DNA of 64,000 nucleotides, taken from assembly GCF_050268245.1 (NCBI RefSeq), contig NZ_JBNNGK010000001.1, forward strand, positions 124,001-188,000, in the 5' to 3' direction. Source of the stretch: JBNNGK01 sp050268245. Lineage in GTDB: Bacteria; Pseudomonadota; Gammaproteobacteria; Enterobacterales; Enterobacteriaceae. Each line of letters opens with the position of its first letter. The stretch's first letter is position 1. The notes under the pieces were generated by a model. The model saw only the letters and a list, made by a program, of their open reading frames with translations, did not search any database and was not told the origin of the DNA. The position numbers and the translations under genes were made by a program. Of the stretch, positions 16,712-26,900 are shown piece after piece.

Positions 16712-18013
16712 ATGAAAAACTGGAGAACGCTTATTCTCGGATTGGCGGTTTGTGCCAATGCCGCGTTCGCAGCACCCCAAGAAGTGGATAAAGTCGCCGC
16801 CGTCGTGGATAACGGCGTGGTATTGGAGAGCGACGTAAATGGTTTACTGCAATCGGTGAAGCTCAATGCGCAACAAGCCGGCCAGCAATTGCCTGATGCA
16901 ACCACGCTGCGCCACCAGATCCTTGAACGACTGATCATGGATAACATCCAGTTGCAGATGGCTCAGAAAATGGGCATCAACGTAACCGATGCCGATCTCG
17001 ATCAGGCCATCACCAGCATCGCGGCGCAGAACCGTATGTCGCTGGATCAGTTGCGTAGCCGTTTGGCGTACGAAGGGTTGAACTACAACACCTATCGCGC
17101 CCAGATCCGTAAAGAAATGTTGATCACCGAAGTGCGTAACAACGAAGTCCGTCGTCGCATCAGCATCCTGCCTCAGGAAGTTGACGCGTTGGCAAAACAG
17201 GTTGGCGCGCAGAACGGCAGAGACACCGAAATGAATATTAGCCACATCCTGATCCCGCTGCCGGAAAACCCGTCACAGCAGAAGGTGGATGAAGCAGAAG
17301 CTCTGGCAAAACGTCTGATTGGTGAGATCAAAGGCGGGGCGGATTTTGGCAAACTGGCGATCACCTACTCTGCGGACTCCCAAGCGCTGAAAGGCGGCAA
17401 TATGGGATGGGGAAAACTGCAAGAGATCCCGACCCTGTTCGCTGAACGTTTGGCCTCCGCCCAAAAAGGCGATGTGGTTGGCCCTATCCGTTCTGGCGTT
17501 GGTTTCCATATTCTGAAGGTCAATGACGTTCGCGGGGCGAACCAATCTATCTCCGTCACGGAAGTCCACGCGCGCCACATTCTGCTGAAACCGTCCGTCG
17601 TCATGACCGACGATCAGGCCAGAACAAAACTGCAAGAAGTCGCCGCGGCGATCAATAGCGGTACGGCCAAATTCGCTGACGAAGCCAAACAGCTTTCTCA
17701 AGATCCTGGCTCAGCCCTGCAGGGCGGCGATCTCGGTTGGGCTTCACCCGATATCTATGATCCTGCGTTCCGCGATGCACTGATGAAATTGAAGAAAGGT
17801 GAACTCAGCAAACCGGTACATTCTGCTTTCGGCTGGCATCTGATTCAGCTAATGGATACCCGCCAGGTTGATAAAACCGACGCGGCGCAGAAAGATCGCG
17901 CCTACCGCATGCTGTTCAATCGTAAATTTGCGGAAGAAGCGCAAACCTGGATGCAAGAACTCCGAGCCGCCGCTTACGTAAAAATTCTTGATGGCAGTGA
18001 TGCAAAGCAATAA
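16712..18013 (+). CDS. surA: Periplasmic chaperone/PPIase SurA
   Basis: A 433-residue periplasmic chaperone that escorts unfolded outer membrane proteins, LptD among them, to the BAM complex. A 20-residue signal peptide ends ANAAFA before APQEVDK. The N-terminal chaperone region follows, then two parvulin domains starting near ISHILIPL and ARHILLKP, and a short C-terminal helix. It is colinear with E. coli SurA. It lies 66 bases after lptD and its end overlaps pdxA by 14 bases. Confidence 0.97.
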   Translation: MKNWRTLILGLAVCANAAFAAPQEVDKVAAVVDNGVVLESDVNGLLQSVKLNAQQAGQQLPDATTLRHQILERLIMDNIQLQMAQKMGINVTDADLDQAITSIAAQNRMSLDQLRSRLAYEGLNYNTYRAQIRKEMLITEVRNNEVRRRISILPQEVDALAKQVGAQNGRDTEMNISHILIPLPENPSQQKVDEAEALAKRLIGEIKGGADFGKLAITYSADSQALKGGNMGWGKLQEIPTLFAERLASAQKGDVVGPIRSGVGFHILKVNDVRGANQSISVTEVHARHILLKPSVVMTDDQARTKLQEVAAAINSGTAKFADEAKQLSQDPGSALQGGDLGWASPDIYDPAFRDALMKLKKGELSKPVHSAFGWHLIQLMDTRQVDKTDAAQKDRAYRMLFNRKFAEEAQTWMQELRAAAYVKILDGSDAKQ

Positions 18014-18992
18014 TCGCATTGTGATAACGCCCGGCGAACCCGCCGGGATAGGGCCGGATTTGGTGGCAGCGCTGGCACAGCAGGATTGGCCTGTTGAGCT
18101 GGTGGTCTGCGCCGATCCGGCTTTATTGCTTGAGCGCGCTCAGCAATTAAAGCTGCCGCTGCAACTGCGTGATTACCAACCGAGCCTCCCCGCCGAGCCA
18201 CAGCGCGCCGGTACGTTGACGATACTGCCAAGTAAACTGGCGGCTGCAACGCTCGCCGGGCAGTTAAACATCGAAAACAGCGCTTATGTCGTGGATTCCC
18301 TGACGCGAGCCTGCGACGGTTGTCTGAACGGTGAGTTTGCCGCGCTCGTTACCGGGCCGGTCAACAAAAGCATTATCAATGATGCCGGTATCGCCTTTAG
18401 CGGCCATACCGAATTCTTTGCCGATCGCAGCCACTGCGATCGTGTGGTAATGATGTTATCGACAGAAACGCTACGCGTCGCCTTGGCGACCACTCACCTG
18501 CCGTTACTGGCCGTGCCGGGTGCCATCACACAGCAAAGCCTGCATGAAGTGATCACCATTCTCAATCATGATTTAAGCACCAAGTTTGGTATCGCGCAGC
18601 CACAAATCTATGTCTGCGGGCTCAACCCGCACGCTGGTGAAGGCGGTCATATGGGGCGCGAAGAGCTGGATGTTATTATTCCAGCGCTTGAGTCGCTGCG
18701 CACACAGGGGATTAATCTGATTGGTCCGCTACCTGCTGATACGCTATTTCAGCCTAAATATCTGCAACATGCGGATGCTGTGCTAGCGATGTATCACGAT
18801 CAGGGTTTGCCAGTGCTAAAATACCAAGGGTTTGGTCGTGCGGTGAATATCACTCTCGGCTTACCTTTTATCCGTACCTCGGTGGATCACGGTACCGCGC
18901 TGGAACTGGCCGGTACTGGCACCGCCGATGTGGGCAGTTTCAAAACGGCGCTAAATCTCGCCATTAAAATGATAAATAATTGTAATGAATAA
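18000..18992 (+). CDS. pdxA: 4-hydroxythreonine-4-phosphate dehydrogenase
   Basis: A 330-residue NAD-dependent, divalent metal-binding dehydrogenase of pyridoxal 5'-phosphate synthesis. It oxidises 4-phosphohydroxy-L-threonine to the 3-oxo acid, which PdxJ uses. Diagnostic blocks are ITPGEPAGIGPDL, GHTEFF, NPHAGEGGHMG and MYHDQGLPVLKY, with metal-binding histidines among them. ATG 18000 gives a leader the same length as E. coli PdxA; GTG 17997 and ATG 17991 are alternatives. The 5' end overlaps surA, so reinitiation coupling is likely. Confidence 0.96.
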   Translation: MQSNNRIVITPGEPAGIGPDLVAALAQQDWPVELVVCADPALLLERAQQLKLPLQLRDYQPSLPAEPQRAGTLTILPSKLAAATLAGQLNIENSAYVVDSLTRACDGCLNGEFAALVTGPVNKSIINDAGIAFSGHTEFFADRSHCDRVVMMLSTETLRVALATTHLPLLAVPGAITQQSLHEVITILNHDLSTKFGIAQPQIYVCGLNPHAGEGGHMGREELDVIIPALESLRTQGINLIGPLPADTLFQPKYLQHADAVLAMYHDQGLPVLKYQGFGRAVNITLGLPFIRTSVDHGTALELAGTGTADVGSFKTALNLAIKMINNCNE

Positions 18993-19800
18993 TAGAGTCC
19001 ACCAAGGGCATTTTGCCCGCAAACGCTTTGGACAGAACTTTTTAACCGATCAGTTTGTCATCGACAGCATCGTCTCAGCGATTCATCCTCAACCGGGTGA
19101 AGCCGTAATTGAAATCGGCCCCGGTCTGGGCGCCTTGACCGAGCCCGTCGGTGCGCGAATGGATCGTATGACAGTGATTGAGCTGGATCGCGATCTGGCC
19201 GCCCGTTTAGCCAGTCATCCACAGTTGAAAGATAAACTCACCATTCATCAGCAAGATGCCATGACGGTCAATTTCTCCGAAATGGCCGAACAGGCAGGCC
19301 AACCGCTGCGCGTGTTTGGTAACCTGCCGTATAACATTTCGACGCCGTTGATGTTCCATCTTTTCAGCTATACTCAGGCTATTCGCGACATGCACTTCAT
19401 GTTGCAAAAAGAAGTGGTTAATCGCCTGGTTGCTGGCCCAAATAGCAAAGCCTATGGTCGCTTATCGGTCATGGCGCAGTATTACTGTAACGTCATTCCG
19501 GTGCTTGAGGTTCCACCTACCGCCTTTGCACCGCCACCGAAAGTGGATTCCGCAGTGGTACGTCTGGTTCCGCATGTCGTCATGCCACATACGGTGAATG
19601 ATGTCCGTATGTTAAGTCGCATCACAACCCAAGCGTTTAATCAGCGTCGCAAAACCGTGCGTAACAGCCTGGGTGATCTATTTACCCCAGAACAACTGAT
19701 TGAGCTCGGTGTCGATCCAACGCTTAGGGCAGAAAATATTTCTGTGGCGCAGTACTGTAAGCTGGCAAACTGGCTTTCAACGCATCCAACGCCGCAGTAG
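18985..19800 (+). CDS. rsmA: 16S rRNA dimethyladenosine transferase RsmA (KsgA)
   Basis: A 271-residue SAM-dependent enzyme that dimethylates A1518 and A1519 of 16S rRNA late in small-subunit assembly; loss gives kasugamycin resistance. The SAM motif I is EIGPGLGALT, and the catalytic NLPY motif appears in FGNLPYNIS. The family start RKRFGQNFL is intact. It overlaps pdxA by eight bases in the conserved operon. Confidence 0.97.
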   Translation: MNNRVHQGHFARKRFGQNFLTDQFVIDSIVSAIHPQPGEAVIEIGPGLGALTEPVGARMDRMTVIELDRDLAARLASHPQLKDKLTIHQQDAMTVNFSEMAEQAGQPLRVFGNLPYNISTPLMFHLFSYTQAIRDMHFMLQKEVVNRLVAGPNSKAYGRLSVMAQYYCNVIPVLEVPPTAFAPPPKVDSAVVRLVPHVVMPHTVNDVRMLSRITTQAFNQRRKTVRNSLGDLFTPEQLIELGVDPTLRAENISVAQYCKLANWLSTHPTPQ

Positions 19801-19821
19801 CCGTTATAAGGAGCAGTGGTC

Positions 19822-20199
19822 ATGATTGATTCACCCCGCGTATGTGTTCAGGTACAAAGCGTCTATGTAGAATCGCAATCGCAACCTGAAGAAGAGCGTT
19901 ATGTCTTCGCTTACACGATTACGATTCGCAATCTGGGGCGTTTCAACGTGCAACTGCTTGGCCGTTACTGGTTAATCACTAACAGCAACGGCCGACAAAC
20001 TGAAGTTCAGGGCGAAGGCGTGGTCGGCGAACAGCCGATCATCCTGCCCGGCAGTGAATTCCAATATACCAGCGGCGCAATTATCGAAACGCCACTGGGT
20101 ACTATGGAAGGCCACTACGAGATGGTTGATCATCACGGTCAGCCGTTCCGCACCGCTATTCCCGTCTTTCGACTCGCTATTCCAACGCTGATTCACTAA
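19822..20199 (+). CDS. apaG: ApaG domain protein
   Basis: A 125-residue single-domain protein, identical in length to E. coli ApaG, often called CorD for cobalt/magnesium phenotypes. The fold is fibronectin type III-like and the biochemical role is unsettled. Conserved stretches are YVFAYTITIRNLG, LLGRYWLIT and QYTSGAIIETPLGTMEGHY. ATG 19822 has an AAGGAG site eight bases upstream; the in-frame GTG at 19816 is less likely. It lies between rsmA and apaH as usual. Confidence 0.95.
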   Translation: MIDSPRVCVQVQSVYVESQSQPEEERYVFAYTITIRNLGRFNVQLLGRYWLITNSNGRQTEVQGEGVVGEQPIILPGSEFQYTSGAIIETPLGTMEGHYEMVDHHGQPFRTAIPVFRLAIPTLIH

Positions 20200-20201
20200 T
20201 T

Positions 20202-21053
20202 ATGTCGACATATCTTATCGGCGACGTTCACGGCTGTTTCGATGAACTTAAGTCGCTATTAGCTCAGGTTTCTTTCGACCCGCAACAAGATACGCTATGG
20301 TTAACCGGCGATTTGGTTGCTCGAGGGCCAGGCTCACTGGAAGTCCTGCGTTATGTGCGCTCACTGGGTTCTTCGGTGCGAATGGTGCTGGGTAATCATG
20401 ATCTACACCTATTAGCGGTTTACGCCGGCATCAGCCGTAACAAACCTAAAGATCGCATTACCCCCCTGTTGGAAGCGCCTGACGCCGATGAACTGATCAA
20501 CTGGCTGCGCCGCCAACCGGTGTTGCAGATCGATGACGAATTGAAGTTAATCATGGCGCATGCCGGTATCACACCGCAGTGGGATATCGACACTGCCAGA
20601 ATGTGCGCGCGTGAAGTGGAATCCGTATTGAGCAGCGACAGTTACCCGCTGTTTCTCGATGCCATGTACGGTGACATGCCGAACAACTGGAACACCAATC
20701 TAGGCGGTTTAGCACGCCTGCGTTTTAGCACCAATGCATTGACACGCATGCGTTACTGCTTCCCGAACGGTCAGTTGGACATGATTAGTAAAGACGCGCC
20801 GGGTACTGCGCCAGCCCCGCTGAAACCTTGGTTTGAACTGCCGCGACTCATTGATGAAACTTACACCATCATCTTCGGTCATTGGGCATCTCTTGAAGGA
20901 AAAGGCACGCCGGAGGGAGTCATTGCCCTTGATACTGGCTGCTGCTGGGGGGGAGAGTTGACCATGCTACGCTGGGAAGATAAGCGCTACTTTACTCAAC
21001 CTTCAAGCCGTCGCGATATGCTGGACGGTAGCGAGAAAATAGCCGCTATTTAA
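20202..21053 (+). CDS. apaH: Bis(5'-nucleosyl)-tetraphosphatase, symmetrical
   Basis: A 283-residue metallophosphatase that cleaves Ap4A to two ADP and removes Np4 caps from RNA. Metal-binding motifs of the calcineurin-like superfamily are visible: GDVHGC, GDLVARGPGS, GNHDLH and a later GHW. It starts two bases after apaG. In E. coli folA lies next to apaH; here the accessory block separates the two by about 27.7 kb. A terminator follows. Confidence 0.96.
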   Translation: MSTYLIGDVHGCFDELKSLLAQVSFDPQQDTLWLTGDLVARGPGSLEVLRYVRSLGSSVRMVLGNHDLHLLAVYAGISRNKPKDRITPLLEAPDADELINWLRRQPVLQIDDELKLIMAHAGITPQWDIDTARMCAREVESVLSSDSYPLFLDAMYGDMPNNWNTNLGGLARLRFSTNALTRMRYCFPNGQLDMISKDAPGTAPAPLKPWFELPRLIDETYTIIFGHWASLEGKGTPEGVIALDTGCCWGGELTMLRWEDKRYFTQPSSRRDMLDGSEKIAAI

Positions 21054-21057
21054 CGCT

Positions 21058-21085
21058 AAACGCAGCGATAATAGCCGCTGCGTTT
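21058..21085. terminator. Terminator between apaH and the NCS2 permease
   Basis: AAACGCAGCG (21058-21067) pairs with CGCTGCGTTT (21076-21085), loop eight bases. The arms supply A/T ends in both directions, fitting a bidirectional terminator between convergent genes. Confidence 0.8.
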
Positions 21086-21096
21086 ACTGTTTTATC

Positions 21097-22521
21097 CTAC
21101 CCTTTTTCATCCTCCCAGTTACACTCTTCACAACCTGGGATCTTCATCTGAGTATTCTTGGCCTTTTCACCGTTTAACAATAGATTCGCAATTATCGCTA
21201 CGGCGGTGCCGATAGTAATCCCGCTATGCAGGAACATGCCTGCCGCCGTTGGCATTTGCTGAAATATTTGCGGTACTAGCACCGGCAGCATACCGATGCC
21301 TAACGTCAGCGCCACCACCATCGGGTTGTTATTATTTTTGTAATCAACCTTGCCCAGCGTTCGAATACCGGAAACAGCCACCATGCCAAACATCACAATA
21401 CCTGCACCGCCCAATACGGGCTTAGGCACGGCAACCACTAACGCGGCCAGTTTTGGAAACAGCCCCATCACGATCAAAATACAACCGGCCACGCCGACAA
21501 TAAAGCGGCTGCGTACGCCCGTCAGCCCCACAAGCCCAACGTTCTGGGCAAATGCTGCATAAGGAAACATATTAAAAAAGCCCCCCACAAAGGTCGCTGT
21601 ACCACAGGCAAACAGCCCGCGTTTTAGCGTATCGCGATCCGCCGGCCGATCGCAGATTTCCCCCATTGCCATCATCGATGACATGGTTTCAACCATCACC
21701 ACAATCATGACCATCGACATCAGCACCGCAGGAACCAAGTGAAACTCAGGCACGCCGAAACGCATCGGATAGGGGAATGACAGCCAACCGGTCGCTGCAA
21801 CCTGAGATAGATCCAGATCGTTTACCATACCGTACACCACCGTACCGACAACAATACCGATCAACACAGCAATGTTTTTCCACATACCGCGCCCGAAAAT
21901 ATAGATCAGCATAATGACGACCAGGGTAAACATCGCCATTGCCAACGCACCATAATTCCCAAACCCAGGCATCGTCACATCACCGCCGCCGATCCAACCG
22001 CCAGCCACCGGCAAAATAGACAGGCCGATCAGTGTAACAATAGTGCCCATCACCACCTTGGGGAAAAAGCGAACTAGCTTACAAATCAGCGGTGCGCACA
22101 GTAGGGTAAAAATCCCAGCGACAATAACCGCCCCAGAGATACCCGCAATACCATATTGATGCCCAATTAACCCCATGGGAATCAGTGCGGCAAAAGTGCA
22201 GCCCTGTACAATAGGCAATCGGCTACCTATCCAACGGCCAATACCGATGGACTGCAAAATAGTACCGCATCCGCAGATGAACAAGTCGGTGCTGATTAAC
22301 AAAATGATCTGCTGATTATTAAACCCTACCGCCTTACCAATAATCAGGGGGACAGCGATGGCACCTGCATACATCACCAGCACGTGTTGCAAAGCATAAA
22401 TCACCATTTTGCCAAGCGGTAACACTTGGTCAACAGGATGAACCAGGGGCTGATGCTGCGGATCCGAGCCCGGGGGAGTTACCGATTTCAGGCTCCGTTC
22501 AGAAAGTTGTGCAGTTTTCAC
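21097..22521 (-). CDS. NCS2-family xanthine/urate permease (UacT/XanQ-like)
   Basis: A 474-residue inner membrane symporter with about 12-14 hydrophobic segments. The NCS2 fingerprints are present: the QH motif in LQHVLVMYAGA and the signature QNVGLVGLTGVRSR. Its N-terminal VDQVLPLGK and overall length resemble E. coli urate transporter UacT (YgfU), but xanthine or other purines remain possible. The start is GTG 22521, five bases after AAGGAG; GTG 22527 would overlap that site. It is the last gene of ygfK-ssnA-permease, so import belongs with purine breakdown. Confidence 0.85.
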   Translation of the reverse strand: MKTAQLSERSLKSVTPPGSDPQHQPLVHPVDQVLPLGKMVIYALQHVLVMYAGAIAVPLIIGKAVGFNNQQIILLISTDLFICGCGTILQSIGIGRWIGSRLPIVQGCTFAALIPMGLIGHQYGIAGISGAVIVAGIFTLLCAPLICKLVRFFPKVVMGTIVTLIGLSILPVAGGWIGGGDVTMPGFGNYGALAMAMFTLVVIMLIYIFGRGMWKNIAVLIGIVVGTVVYGMVNDLDLSQVAATGWLSFPYPMRFGVPEFHLVPAVLMSMVMIVVMVETMSSMMAMGEICDRPADRDTLKRGLFACGTATFVGGFFNMFPYAAFAQNVGLVGLTGVRSRFIVGVAGCILIVMGLFPKLAALVVAVPKPVLGGAGIVMFGMVAVSGIRTLGKVDYKNNNNPMVVALTLGIGMLPVLVPQIFQQMPTAAGMFLHSGITIGTAVAIIANLLLNGEKAKNTQMKIPGCEECNWEDEKG

Positions 22522-22573
22522 ATTCACTCCTTGTACGGCTCTGCGCAGATATTATCTGGCGGCTACCATTCGA

Positions 22574-22592
22574 GAGCAGCCCATTGCTGCTC
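22574..22592 (-). terminator. Small hairpin between ssnA and the permease
   Basis: GAGCAGC and GCTGCTC flank a five-base loop in the 108-base gap. There is no T-run; it may adjust relative expression of ssnA and the permease. Confidence 0.3.
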
Positions 22593-22629
22593 CCCTTCCG
22601 GTGTTACACTGCAAAAAACGAGAGACTGA

Positions 22630-23952
22630 TTACGGTAATGCGTCCATCCGCTGCCACAGCCGGCGTGCGACCTCACTCGCTTCGCGGTACAGCGGGGCGA
22701 CATCGAAAGAGAACTGGCGATTTTCATACACCATCTTCCCTTCGACCATCACGCTATGTACGCTGGTTGCACCCAACCCGAAAGCGATATGACCTGCAAT
22801 GTTGCCCCCCACCATTGGCGTTGGTGCGTCATAGTCACAAATAGTGAGATCGGCTTTAAAACCAGCGGCAACCTGCCCAAAACGTGCGCCAAAGTTACGT
22901 GCCAACAACTGATTACCATTGCTGAGAAAACGGGCAAAACTGTCTGGCCAAAGTGGCCCACCGGCATCACGGTGCTTAAAGAACGCGAAACGCAGCTCTT
23001 CCCACATATCACAACCGATGCCATCGGTGCCCAATGCCACATTGCGGTAACGTTCTAACCGATGGTTGTAACCAACGTGGTTATTCATGTTGGAGCGAGC
23101 GTTATGCACCAAGAAAGCGTCATGCTGGTTAAGAATATTGATGTCGTTTTCGCTTAGGTAAAGCCCATGCGCCACTACAGTTTTCGCGTTGATCAGGCCG
23201 TATTTCGCCAGCCTTTCGATCAAATCCTGACTATAGTGATGATGGCTATGAGAAACGTCATAACTGTCTTCCGCCGCGTGGATATGCAGGCCACGGCCGG
23301 TGGCCTTGCATGCTTCCGCTAGCATTGCCAACCCCTCATCCGGCACGGTAAACGGCGCATGTGCACCAATATGCGCTTCAACCAAATAAGGTGTTTTGCC
23401 TTTTTCTCGGTTAATACCTTGTGCAAAAGCGATATTTTCTTCAATGCCGGCCTGTAACTCGCGTATGCCTTGATTACGATCGGTCGTTTCAAAGCAGGTC
23501 ATGCCGCGCAACCCGACTTTTAGAAAGGCTCTTCGCAGCGTGTCTAGCGAACCGCGGATATACTGAGGAGAAGCATGGTGATCGATAACGGCAGTACAGC
23601 CGTTACGAATCGCCTCAAGTGAGCAAATCAAGCCACTGTAATACAACGATTCCTCATCCACGGCGCGATCCAGTCGCCACCAAAGATTTTTAAGCGTTGA
23701 GATAAAATCTGGGCTCGGTTTGATGTCCGCAATAATGCCGCGCGATAATCCCGAGTAAAAATGGTTGTGGGCGCACACTAGCCCCGGCATCACCAACTTA
23801 CCGTGCATTTCACGGCGTTGTGCTTGCGGATACGAAGCCGCTAATCCACACCCCACCGCTTTGATCACATCCCCTTCAATAACAATATCCTGGTTCTCAA
23901 GCACCAGCTCCGGCACCAACTGCGCCACCGTGGCATTCTTTAAAATCAACAT
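22630..23952 (-). CDS. ssnA: SsnA, amidohydrolase-family purine-cluster hydrolase
   Basis: A 440-residue amidohydrolase-superfamily enzyme colinear with E. coli SsnA (442). Expected metal ligands are visible: the HNHF motif after PGLVCA, HIHAAED, and the aspartate in LGTDGIG. The superfamily hydrolyses C-N bonds, often in purine or pyrimidine rings; in reported gut-bacterial purine clusters SsnA is required for purine degradation, but its exact substrate is not fixed by the sequence. It starts three bases after ygfK stops, so the two are one operon. Confidence 0.92.
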   Translation of the reverse strand: MLILKNATVAQLVPELVLENQDIVIEGDVIKAVGCGLAASYPQAQRREMHGKLVMPGLVCAHNHFYSGLSRGIIADIKPSPDFISTLKNLWWRLDRAVDEESLYYSGLICSLEAIRNGCTAVIDHHASPQYIRGSLDTLRRAFLKVGLRGMTCFETTDRNQGIRELQAGIEENIAFAQGINREKGKTPYLVEAHIGAHAPFTVPDEGLAMLAEACKATGRGLHIHAAEDSYDVSHSHHHYSQDLIERLAKYGLINAKTVVAHGLYLSENDINILNQHDAFLVHNARSNMNNHVGYNHRLERYRNVALGTDGIGCDMWEELRFAFFKHRDAGGPLWPDSFARFLSNGNQLLARNFGARFGQVAAGFKADLTICDYDAPTPMVGGNIAGHIAFGLGATSVHSVMVEGKMVYENRQFSFDVAPLYREASEVARRLWQRMDALP

Positions 23953-23955
23953 GGC

Positions 23956-26900
23956 CTATTCCTCTACCGCACCCAACAGATAATGATGATGAGTGATCAC
24001 CTGATTAATTATCCGGCACATATCCTCCAGCTCTTGCGGTGCGGAGTTGATGCCTCCATGGTCATCCAGCATCAGTTGATACACCGTATTTTGTTGGCGG
24101 ACTCGCAGGCGATTGCCCTGTATTAAGAAGCCAGGATTAGTGCTGTTCTCGAAATCTTGGGGAAGGCTGAAAATGGTGACTTTGTCTTTATAGGGTTTGC
24201 CCTGCCACGGACAAAACTGGGCGCAGTTTCCACACTCGTTACAGTAGGCATCGATATGCAACGTTTGGCTACGATCGTGGAACCCCGGCACCGGGATAGA
24301 GATATTGGCACGGTTAGGACAAACATCTACGCATTTACTACAAACATAGTTGCACTCCAAGCATCGCTCTGCTTCGCTTACCACGAACGCTGTTCGCTGC
24401 TGTTTGTCCACCGGTTCAATATGGATAGCCCCTTTACGTGCATAAATGTCGGCAGTCACCACCTGCGAACGATAGGTTGCACCGTTACCCGAGGCCTTGC
24501 GCTCACGTTGCAAAATAGCTTCCGTTGCTCGCCGAGCATCACCAATGGCGGCCACAATGGAAGATGGCCCACTCTGCACGTCACCAATCAGGAACACGTT
24601 TTCACGTGCAGTCTCACCGGTATTGCGGTCAACCTGTGGCCAACCATCAGCCCCCAGCGGCACGCCTATTGCCGCCAAAACCCCACAGTCTGGCTGTTCA
24701 CCAATCGCGGTAATCAAGCTGTCAATATGCAGTGTTACCTGCTCATCGGTTGGCACAGGTTGCCGCCGCCCTTTGCCATCAGGTTCACCTAAGGTCATGA
24801 CGCGTACCGTCAGCGTGCAGTCGGCATCAAAACGTTCTGGATTGGTCAGGAAACGGAATTGCACATTGTCTTCTACCGCTTCGAGGTACTCTTCACGGTA
24901 AGCTGGCATTTCTTTTAGGCTGCGCCGATAAATCACCGTCACATTACGTACACCCGGTACGCGTAACGCGGCTCGGGCACAATCCATCGCGGTATTACCC
25001 GCACCAATAACGGCCACCTCGCGCCCTAACGACAATGCATCCCCTTGATTGAAACGCCGCAGAAAATCGAAAGACTTGTAGAGATTGCGATTATCTCCCG
25101 CCAGACGGATACCACTGTTTTTATCGGCACCAATACCGACGCACACATATTTAAAACCCTGTTCCTGCAACTGTTCTACCGTCAGTGCCGGATCGCAGCC
25201 ATACTCAAATTTCACGCCATGATCGGCAACAAAATCAATATCATGCTGAATGAGCTCGGCGGGAATACGGAACTGAGGAATAATATTTTTTACTACCCCG
25301 CCCGCATTTTTCTCACGTTCAAACAACGTCACCGGGTGACCCGCGCGAGCCAAGAAATAGCCCGCAGACAAGCCAGCAGGCCCTGCACCAATCACGGCTA
25401 CAGGGTGTTTTTCACCGCTGCCGGCAGGTTTATGCCAACGTTGCTGATACTCATCCCAGCCCTTTTCCAATGCCACTTTCTTCAACTCTCGAATGTTCAG
25501 CGCACTGTCATAATCCAAGCGGGTACAGTTGTACTGGCAGAGGTGATCACAAATATGACCGGTAATCGCGGGTAAGGCATTACGTTGATAGATCACCGCC
25601 AACGCATCGGCATAGCGCTGCTCGCCAAGCAAGCGAATGTACTCAGGAATATCCTGCTTGATAGCGCAGGCATTAACGCAGGGTGCGACATAGCAGTCCG
25701 TTAACGGCAGCGGCCCCCCCGCATCGATTTCATCAGCGGATTTCCATTCCTTCTGGCTGTATGGCATAGACAATGCCTGCTGCGCCAATACCGCCAGTTT
25801 ACCGACATCAATCTGCTGCATTTCCCAGGCATCTGACTGATCTAACTCTTTTACACACTGAGTTTGCCGCAGATATCCCCCCGGTTTGAGCAGGTCGGTT
25901 GCCATCGTTATCGGGCGAATACCCGTCTCGAATATTTGCCGGATATTGGCCTGACTGGCACCACCGGAATAGGAGATAGGCAACCTGCCGGCAAACGCCT
26001 GTGATAATACCAGCGCAACGTTTATCGACAGTGGGAATAACGCTCGGCCGGACATGTACATTTCGTCACCGGGTAAGCGCCCTTTACCGTTGACGGTACC
26101 GAGAGTATTGGTGAGCTTGACGCCGAAGGTTAATTGCTTTTGCGCAGCAAGATCCATCAAGCGCTGCAACATGGCCTTAGCCTGATCCAATTGCAGATCG
26201 TGCTCAAACGATTCCGGGTTGAGCTCAACATAGTCGAAACCGCAACGATCAAGGATCTCTCGCACCCGCGTAAACCCTAATAACGTAGGGTTTAATTTTA
26301 CGAAAGTATGCAGCCCCTTCTGTTCCAGCATATAGCGGCAGATAGCTTCGATTTCATTTGGCGGGCAGCCATGCATAGTGGATAAAGTCAGCCCATGTAC
26401 CAATTGGGCCGGAATGCGATCGACTAATGCAAGCAACTGTGCTTTTCGCGCTTCCAAATGGTAAGTATGTAGAATGTTTTCATCAGTAACCCACTGCCGC
26501 AGTGCTTCGCAATATTCAGCAAATTTGGGATGGCAAGATGAATCCATTAAATCATCGATAAAACTTTGCATCGGCGGCTGTTGAATGCCTTTAAGATCAT
26601 AACCCACGCTCATATTAAAAATAAATGACTTAGGCTCGCCTGGCGCGCGCGGGGAGAAAATCTCTTCCAATAAATACAAACAAAACCACGCTTTTAAATA
26701 CTCATCGTAGGCTTTTTTTAGCGTGAACTCTGTCGACCATTCGGTATTGAAACACTCATCTTCGGCATCAATACAAGGTTTTTCTAACTCCAATCTATCG
26801 AGTATCTGTACCGTTTTTAATTCAATAAATCGCCCACCGGTTAACCAAGCGGTAATGATATTCTGGGCTAATTGGGTATGTGGCCCCGCTGCCGGACCAA